Both the position numbers and the translations under genes were made by a program. From Gnomoniopsis sp. IMI 355080 (Eukaryota; Ascomycota; Sordariomycetes; Diaporthales; Gnomoniaceae): a DNA stretch of 64,000 bases. The notes beneath the pieces were generated by a model. The model was not told the DNA's origin and did not search any database. It saw only the letters and a list, made by a program, of their open reading frames with translations. The stretch is from the NCBI GenBank assembly GCA_027946555.1, contig JAPEVC010000095.1:62001-126000 (forward strand), in the 5' to 3' direction. Shown one piece after another: positions 58,206 through 64,000 of this stretch. Every line of letters starts with the position of its first letter. The stretch's first letter is position 1.

Positions 58206-58858
58206 GGCTGTTGTGAGAGCACTGTCGTTGAAGCATATTATGAAAGTGGGTGCTACTTAGGTATACTGTATCGATGGTCCCGCCACTGTATCCAATAACA
58301 TATTGAGGTTAAAACTGGTAAGGAAGATACAATTGAAAGGAAGCATTATTCCATGGTAGAAGCCTACCTAGCCACGGACGTGGGCTGCCATCCGCAGAGG
58401 AGATAGAGAGAATCAAGAGCATCAAATAACGGTGCAGCATCTACTATGCCGTATGCTCCTATCCTGCGTACGAATTCGTTGTGTAATCTTGGGAGGTTGG
58501 ATGTCCTCGGAGTCGTGTGAGCCTCGGCTGTGGCATGTGCCGAGTCCGGAGTTCCCGGAGTTCCCGATCGGCTGTTAAGTCGACCTCATCAGGTGAGGTC
58601 ATCGACGTTTGTTAGGGGAATCTACTCGCAATGCTGCAATTCCGCAAGTACGCAGAATACTCCGGATAGGACCTTCTGGAATTTGCGATAGTTATCGAGT
58701 GAATAGGCGGGGCCCACGTCAGCAGGGCCATGTAGATACTCTATGTACATACCCAGACAGAGACCCTATCGAAACTTGAACTGTCGGGCATTTTCTTGAT
58801 GAGAAATCAACCCCGGACGCATAAAGACATCCACACTCCGGGCTGCTCTTGAATCGCG
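58206..58858. other. Intergenic, no gene seen
   Basis: Between two plus-strand genes. Contains a short direct repeat, CGGAGTTCC twice at about 58546-58563. No coding region is supported. Confidence 0.5.
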
Positions 58859-60280
58859 ATGCCGAAATTGGGACGATTAGCGATCGCTGCATCTCGTCCA
58901 TCCAATATCTCTCGAAATCTCGTCCAGGTCAGTGTTCTCTGGCTCGACCATCTCTCTACTTTCTTGTTCTTATTGACTGAAAGATTATTCGTGGGCAATA
59001 GGGCCATTCATATTCGCTCCGCGCGCTCACCACTCAGCAAAGTGCATACAATACGCCACCATTACCTACTCCACCACCATCGTTAGGCGCACGGTTCTAC
59101 TCGACGAACGGCAAAAGACCAACCCGCAGCCCCTCCGCCCGACCAGGACCTCTCAAAACAGCTTTTCTCCTCTTTCCGGCCGTAGCAATCGGATTCGGTG
59201 TACTGAGCGGTCTCGTCCCTATCCACAATCCCTTCTCGACGTCATCCTCGAACGCGGATAACAGCAACAGCATGTCGAACAAGCTGATTCCCGCCAATCC
59301 GGCGGATGTTATGGTGATTCGCGATATCACGCCCAACGTGGTCACCTTCTCGGTGCCGTTCAAGCGCTTTGGCATGATTCCTATTGGTGGTAGGGGAACT
59401 CTGGGTGAGTACTACAATCCTGTGGAACATGTACTGGTCTGAGACACGCATGGCATGGTGTGGCCATGGCACGGTGATGTGCAACTTGTGGCTTGTTTGT
59501 GGTCTTGCATACGTCGTGCGCGACCATTGGTGCAGCAGCAGTTCTCAGAGTAACACAAGTATTGCATGCTAACCACCCTCTCGCCTTCTAGTCAAACTCA
59601 CTTCGGGTTCCCTCGCCGTCTTCTCCCCCGTCGCCCTCACCCCCGAAGTGCAAGCCAAAGTCAGCACCCTCGGGGGCGCTGTGAAGTACATTATCGCGCC
59701 CGACATTGAACACCACATCTTCATCACAGAGTGGGCTACAGCCTTCCCGGATGCCAAAATCATCGGACCGGAGGGCCTGCCCGAGAAGCGCGCCAAGGCG
59801 ACAGACCCCAAGATTGGCAAAGAGGAGTTCGCCGTCGTGTTCAAGGCGGAGAACAAGCTTGCCATCAAGATCGACGAGGATTTTGACCGGGATTTCGCAT
59901 ACGAGTATGTCGACGCGCACGCGAACAAGGAGCTGGTGTTCTTCTACCGACCGGAGCGCATCCTGATCGAGGCGGATCTCATGTTCAACCTGCCCGCCGA
60001 GGAGCAGTACAGTAAAGTACCCGAGGCGGAGAAGAAGGTCAGCCTGCCGGCGAAGCTGTTTATCAACATGAATAGCACGGAGGGCGATGCGAAGGGCATG
60101 AAGCGGTTCTTGTGGTATGCGATGAGCGCAAGGGATCGCAATGGGTTTAATGAGAGTGTGAAGCGGATTGATGCGTGGGACTTTGAGACGTTGGTGCCGT
60201 GTCACGGGGAAACGATTGTGGGAAACGCAAAGGGAGTGTGGACGAAGGTGTTTGAGTGGCATTTGACTGGGAAGAAGTAA
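58859..60280 (+). CDS. Mitochondrial DUF4336-type protein
   Basis: 386 aa in three exons: 58859-58927, 59002-59404 and 59592-60280 (GTCAGT/AATAG, GTGAGT/TCTAG; phases 0 and 1). Residues 1-60 form a mitochondrial presequence (MPKLGRLAIAASRPSNISRN, then SLGARFYSTNGKRP) and are followed by one hydrophobic helix (AFLLFPAVAIGFGVLSGLVP), so an inner-membrane-anchored protein is likely. The domain resembles DUF4336, related to metallo-beta-lactamase-fold hydrolases: IAPDIEHHIFITEWATAFPD, then AKIIGPEGL, and near the end LVPCHGETI. The Asp/Glu-His-His and Cys-His-Gly elements could be metal ligands, but a full HXHXDH motif is absent. The reaction is unknown. An alternative start at MSNKLIPANP (59272) would drop the leader and leave a soluble form. 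Confidence 0.85.
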
Positions 60281-60733
60281 ATGTCTCTTTACTGGGGAGG
60301 GACTGGTGAAGCGATTGTAATAGAGGGGGAATCAGCTTTGTAGATGAATTTTGATACCACTGTTGGCTTTGGGAGGGGGTTTAATACTAAGTTATCTCGT
60401 CATGAGGAATGTTTCTGAGGAAGCCTGTGATCATATTCAAAGCAATGCCAATGTGCCACACTGAGAGGATGCTCTCCATTTCGTAACAATGATTTGTTTA
60501 ATTAATTTCGCAATACTTTTGCCCCTCCCCTGGGGGAGAAGGGGGAGGGGGGATGACGATAACGATAAGCAAAGTGACTTTTGGCAGCAGCTCTCGAAAT
60601 TCCATTCCCTCTCCAGACTTGTTACAAACAACTTCTTTACGACGCCATTTCCTCCCCGGACACTCGACGCTCAAATGTGAAGCTCCGCGTCTTCACGGCC
60701 TCAGCGTCATTCATATACTACCGGGCTCCCTAC
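60281..60733. other. Intergenic with G/C-run hairpin
   Basis: Between DUF4336 (+) and HER2 (+). At 60522-60552 a C-rich run (CCCCTCCCC) is followed by GGGGGAG and GGGGGAGGGGGG, able to pair as a 9-bp hairpin or form a G-rich structure, roughly 200 bp upstream of the HER2 start. No coding region. Confidence 0.6.
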
Positions 60734-62391
60734 ATGTCCTTCAATGGCAGGCTCTCCAGCCTGCGCCTCGCCCGCCATGCGAGTCGGCCACTGCGTCTCG
60801 TTCACCCACAACGACGGTGCTTGAATGAGTTCATACATAAAGGTCTGTTACACTCCTTACTAATTTACGCTACGACTTCCAACTTGTGCCTCAAATTCGA
60901 GCTCACCAATCAAAAATCCTAGCTCCCGGATCGGACTCCTCTCTTCCTCCAGGCACGTTCCGCCTCGCCGTTAAAGACAACATCGTCACGCACCCCTCCG
61001 ACGGCCCCACGACCTGCGCCTCCGCCATCCTCGACGGCCATGACTCACCATACGAAGCCACCATCGTCAAACAGCTCAAACAGCGCGGCGCCCGCGTCGT
61101 CGGCAAAACGAACATGGACGAGTTCGGCATGGGCGGGCATAGCGTGCACTCGGCCCACGGCGCCGTGGCGCAGGAGGTGGTGATGCCGCACTCCGACAAG
61201 CCCGATGAGACAGTCCTGGTGTCTGCGGGTGGCAGCTCGGGTGGTAGCGCACTGGCCGTGGCAAAGGGTCTGGCGGATATTGCGCTCGGGACGGATACCG
61301 GGGGCAGTGTGCGGTTGCCGGCGGCGTACTGCGGCGTTGTAGGGTACAAGCCTAGCTATGGGCTGTTGAGCCGGTATGGCGTGGTACCCTACGCCAACAG
61401 TCTCGATACGGTGGGGCTGCTTGCAAGGAGCGTGGGCGAGATACGCAAATTGGTCGTGGGCAGCAATGGTCTATGGGCAGAAGGCGATCCGCTGGACCCG
61501 ACGTGCGTCCAGCACAGAAGCCCAGGCGCTGCTTTCAAAGACGACTACACTCCACTGGACGAGCCGACGGCCAAGAGCCTGTTGCGCTCGCTCACATTCG
61601 GCATACCAGCAGAGTACAACATCGAGGAACTAGAGCCCTCGGTCCGCCACGCATGGCAATCCGCCGCGACCCACCTCCACGCCCTGGGCGCGCGTGTCGT
61701 CCCCGTCTCTCTCCCCTCGACGCGCCAGGCCCTCTCGGCCTACTACGTAATCGCACCCGCCGAAGCGTCCTCAAATCTCGCCAAGTACGACGGCGTGCGG
61801 TACGGGCCCGCGCAGCACGAGATCGAAGGTGGCGGCAGCAAGAACAACAGGAACGGGGGCGTGCTGTACTCTGCTGTGCGCGGTGCGGGCTTCGGTGCCG
61901 AAGTCAAGCGGCGCATCCTGCTGGGCGCGTACACGCTCAGTTCCGCAGCCATGGACAACTACTTTCTGCAGGCACAGCGGGTACGGCGGCTCGTGCGCAA
62001 GGATTTCGACCGCGTGTTCAAGTTGGCCAACCCGCTGGTAGACGAAGAAGAGCAGCAATTTGATCTCGCGGAGATGGACGAGAGCGTACTGCTGGAGAAC
62101 AAGCTCGGCCCCTCACAGGTGGACTTCCTGCTCTGTCCGACGGCGCCAACGCTCCCGCCGAGGCTGGAGGATGTACAGCAGGGCTTGAAGAATAATCCGA
62201 TCGAGGCGTACATGAATGATGTGTTCACCGTGCCGGCGAGCTTGGCGGGGTTACCGGCGGTCAGTATACCCAGGCGGGTGACGGCGGATGCACTGGGCCA
62301 GGATACGATGGGTCTCCAGGTGATTGGCCAGTATTGGGATGATGCCAGAGCACTTGCTGTTGCGGACGCGCTGAGTGCACTTGAAACTTGA
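60734..62391 (+). CDS. HER2: Glutamyl-tRNA(Gln) amidotransferase subunit A
   Basis: Mitochondrial GatA homologue: converts Glu-tRNA-Gln to Gln-tRNA-Gln with the other GatFAB subunits. 532 aa in two exons, 60734-60842 and 60902-62391. Exon 1 encodes an Arg-rich mitochondrial leader (GRLSSLRLARHASRPLRLVH). The intron has a weak donor (GTCTGT) and an acceptor without a clear pyrimidine tract (TTCGAG), but it restores the reading HKAHQSKILAPGSD, so it is accepted. The amidase triad is complete: Lys61 (LAVKDNIVT), Ser148 (AGGSSGGSALAVAKG) and Ser172 (GTDTGGSVRLPA). Downstream family blocks are KPSYGLLSRYGVVPYANSLD and NDVFTVPASLAGLPAVSIPR. The protein is complete. It converges on the vacuolar subtilisin gene. 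Confidence 0.96.
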
Positions 62392-62896
62392 ATGCAGAGA
62401 TGACTTTCGCAGCTGATGGGTTCGTCAATATGAACATACAGTCGTCTCACATCATTACGTTGCACATCTCTATGACTCTCCCCTGCCCGCCGCCTTCTTT
62501 CATTATCGCGGGCCCATATAGAGAGCCTATATGATTTTACCCAGTCTGTCCAATCATGACACCTCGCCATCGAGGCCATGTTACTCGTATCGCTCGCTAT
62601 ATGTCGGCTTGCATGACGGCTTATGGAATGATCACTCGCAAGAAATCAGCCCACAGGACAAGTCTAAGTAGTAGACTGAATTCGGAAGTATTATACGTAG
62701 AGGCTACATAAGGTCACTCTCAGACAACGTCGCAAATCATTACATGTAAAGGACGTGTAGATTGTTGTGTCTAGGTACGAGAGAACTTCGTGACAGAGGA
62801 AATATGCAACCCGACCCCTCCATTATCGCGCCGTTGTCAAAGCAGTCAGACTAGAATAGACCCAAAGAAAACCCTTAACCCAATTTAATGTCACAT
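62392..62896. other. Convergent 3' intergenic region
   Basis: Tail-to-tail spacer between HER2 (+) and the subtilisin gene (-). No coding signal. Holds both 3' UTRs. Confidence 0.6.
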
Positions 62897-64000
62897 TTAC
62901 AGCTCACCAAAGTACTCCTTAACCTGTTCGTCGACGAGATCGTGGATCTTAGAGGTGAGCTTCGTCGTGAACGACTCCTCGGACTTGGCCTCATCGATGA
63001 CGTAGCCACCAGCCTCGATGATGCTGGTGTAGTTGGAGCAACCGCCGCCGTTCCAGGCGAGCAGGTTGGGGGTGCCAGCAGGCATGTCGGAGAGACCGCC
63101 CTTAGTGGCGACCTTGATGAGGTTGGACTTGAGCTGCTTGGGGGTGATGGAGGCCAGGGCGTACTCTGAGTCGCTGGCAGGCTGCAGACTCAGGTAGTAG
63201 GCCAAGAGACCGGCAATGTGAGGAGAGGCCATGGAAGTACCGGAGATGGTGTTGACGGCAGTCTTGGATCCTATCCAAGTGGACTGGATGCTCAGGCCGG
63301 GGGCGAAGATGTCAGTGCACTTGCCGTAGTTGGAAAAGTAGGCACGGCTGTCATCAATGGCAGAAGCACCGACGGTGACAGCGTTGGCGGCGGCAGCGGG
63401 AGAGTAGTTGCAGGCATCGGCGTTATCGTTGCCAGCTGCAACGGCGAAGTGGATACCGGCGTCAACGGCGGCGTCAACAGCGTTGTCAAGCATCTTGGTC
63501 TTGCCACCACCGAGCGACATGTTGGCGACAGAGCCCTTGAAGCCCTTGCGCTTGCCATCCTTGGCCTTCTCGACCTGTTCCTGGTGGCGCTCGGCGGCCC
63601 AGTCGACGCCAGCAATGACGTCGGCCATGGTGCCACTGCCACTGGAGCGCAGGACCTTGACAGCGTAGACCTCAGCCTTCTTTGCAACGCCGTACTTCTT
63701 GCCGGCGATAGTACCAGAGCAGTGGGTACCGTGGCCGTTTCCATCCTCGTCAGCATCTCCATTAGGGATGGTCTTGCCCCAGTGAGCACGGCCCTCAAAG
63801 TCGACGTGGCTCACGCTGGTGCCAGTGTCAATGACATAGGCGTCAACACCCTCACCGCCTTCCTCGGCGTAGAGGTACTTGTTGAAGGTACCGAAAGACA
63901 GGGTGTCACGGTGAGAGACACGTGCCAGACCCCAGGGGGCCATGGACTCTGTCTCGCCACCGCAGTCCTTCTCTACCTTGTACTCCATGGTGTGCACGAT
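62897..64000 (-). CDS. Vacuolar serine protease (subtilisin), 5' cut
   Basis: Subtilisin-family (S8, proteinase K type) vacuolar protease of the PepC/Alp2/Prb1 group, which acts in vacuolar protein turnover. At least 367 residues lie in the window; the gene continues past the right edge, so the signal peptide and inhibitor propeptide are not seen. Start not present. The mature domain begins near APWGLARVSHRDTLSFGTFN. Catalytic triad: Asp in DAYVIDTGTS, His in GNGHGTHCSGTIAG, Ser in SGTSMASPHIAGL; the oxyanion Asn is in VAAGNDNADACNYSP. Downstream, the tail (SFTTKLTSKIHDLVDEQVKE) is typical of the group. No intron is needed in this part. Orthologues are known fungal allergens. Convergent with HER2. 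Confidence 0.95.
   Translation of the reverse strand: MVHTMEYKVEKDCGGETESMAPWGLARVSHRDTLSFGTFNKYLYAEEGGEGVDAYVIDTGTSVSHVDFEGRAHWGKTIPNGDADEDGNGHGTHCSGTIAGKKYGVAKKAEVYAVKVLRSSGSGTMADVIAGVDWAAERHQEQVEKAKDGKRKGFKGSVANMSLGGGKTKMLDNAVDAAVDAGIHFAVAAGNDNADACNYSPAAAANAVTVGASAIDDSRAYFSNYGKCTDIFAPGLSIQSTWIGSKTAVNTISGTSMASPHIAGLLAYYLSLQPASDSEYALASITPKQLKSNLIKVATKGGLSDMPAGTPNLLAWNGGGCSNYTSIIEAGGYVIDEAKSEESFTTKLTSKIHDLVDEQVKEYFGEL

Noticed and set aside
59588..60262. 224-codon minus frame
   Set aside because: Antisense shadow of the DUF4336 exon 3, driven by its third-position G/C bias.
1..64000. CRISPR array, rRNA, intact transposon or prophage
   Set aside because: No regularly spaced repeats, transposase/RT motifs or long terminal repeats; the gene content is eukaryotic.

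Overview
The window is nuclear DNA of a filamentous ascomycete (Pezizomycotina). Protein-coding genes lie on both strands, have few and short introns (mostly 50-75 nt, GT-AG, often with a CTAAC or CTGAC branch site near the 3' end), and encode typical fungal proteins: a BEACH/beige protein, a Rom2-type Rho1 GEF, a fungal complex I 9.5 kDa subunit and a vacuolar subtilisin. The class cannot be fixed from the sequence alone. No rRNA gene, convincing tRNA gene, CRISPR array, transposase or other intact mobile element was seen.

Left part (1-19.4 kb): cytosolic tyrosyl-tRNA synthetase (-), a NUDIX hydrolase (+) with a stop-start-overlapping uORF, a dienelactone hydrolase with a likely mitochondrial leader (+), a secreted or vacuolar YHR202W-like metallophosphatase (-), a small GATA-finger factor (+), the spliceosome factor ISY1 (-), the oligosaccharyltransferase subunit WBP1/OST48 (-) and, divergent from it, the 9.5 kDa complex I subunit (+).

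Middle part (19.4-40.5 kb): a 2617-residue BEACH protein (-), a 4-kb AT-richer gap, a conserved-looking proline/serine-rich hypothetical (+), V-ATPase proteolipid VMA3 (-), and a DEP-DH-PH-CNH Rho GEF (+) with a long uORF-bearing leader. A 7-kb interval (40.5-47.6 kb) follows with no gene I can identify, only coding-like fragments.

Right part (47.6-64 kb): an 81-residue Cys-containing protein (+), a membrane-anchored acidic hypothetical (-) divergent from PRP38 (+), a basic hypothetical (+), a candidate Cys-rich, sequon-rich orphan gene (-) that I assembled from three exons, a small basic hypothetical (+), a 1070-residue disordered hypothetical (+), a mitochondrial DUF4336-type protein (+), the mitochondrial glutamyl-tRNA(Gln) amidotransferase subunit A HER2 (+), and the 3' portion of a vacuolar subtilisin (-) cut by the window end.

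Most genes are housekeeping and form no cluster of joint function. Shared themes (two splicing factors, two aminoacyl-tRNA enzymes, several mitochondrial proteins, two endomembrane proteins) look like ordinary gene order. The least expected material is the candidate Cys-rich gene at 53.0-53.9 kb, the unusual 16-residue GATA loop, the ATG-only first exon of ISY1, and the coding-like fragments within the gene-poor gaps.
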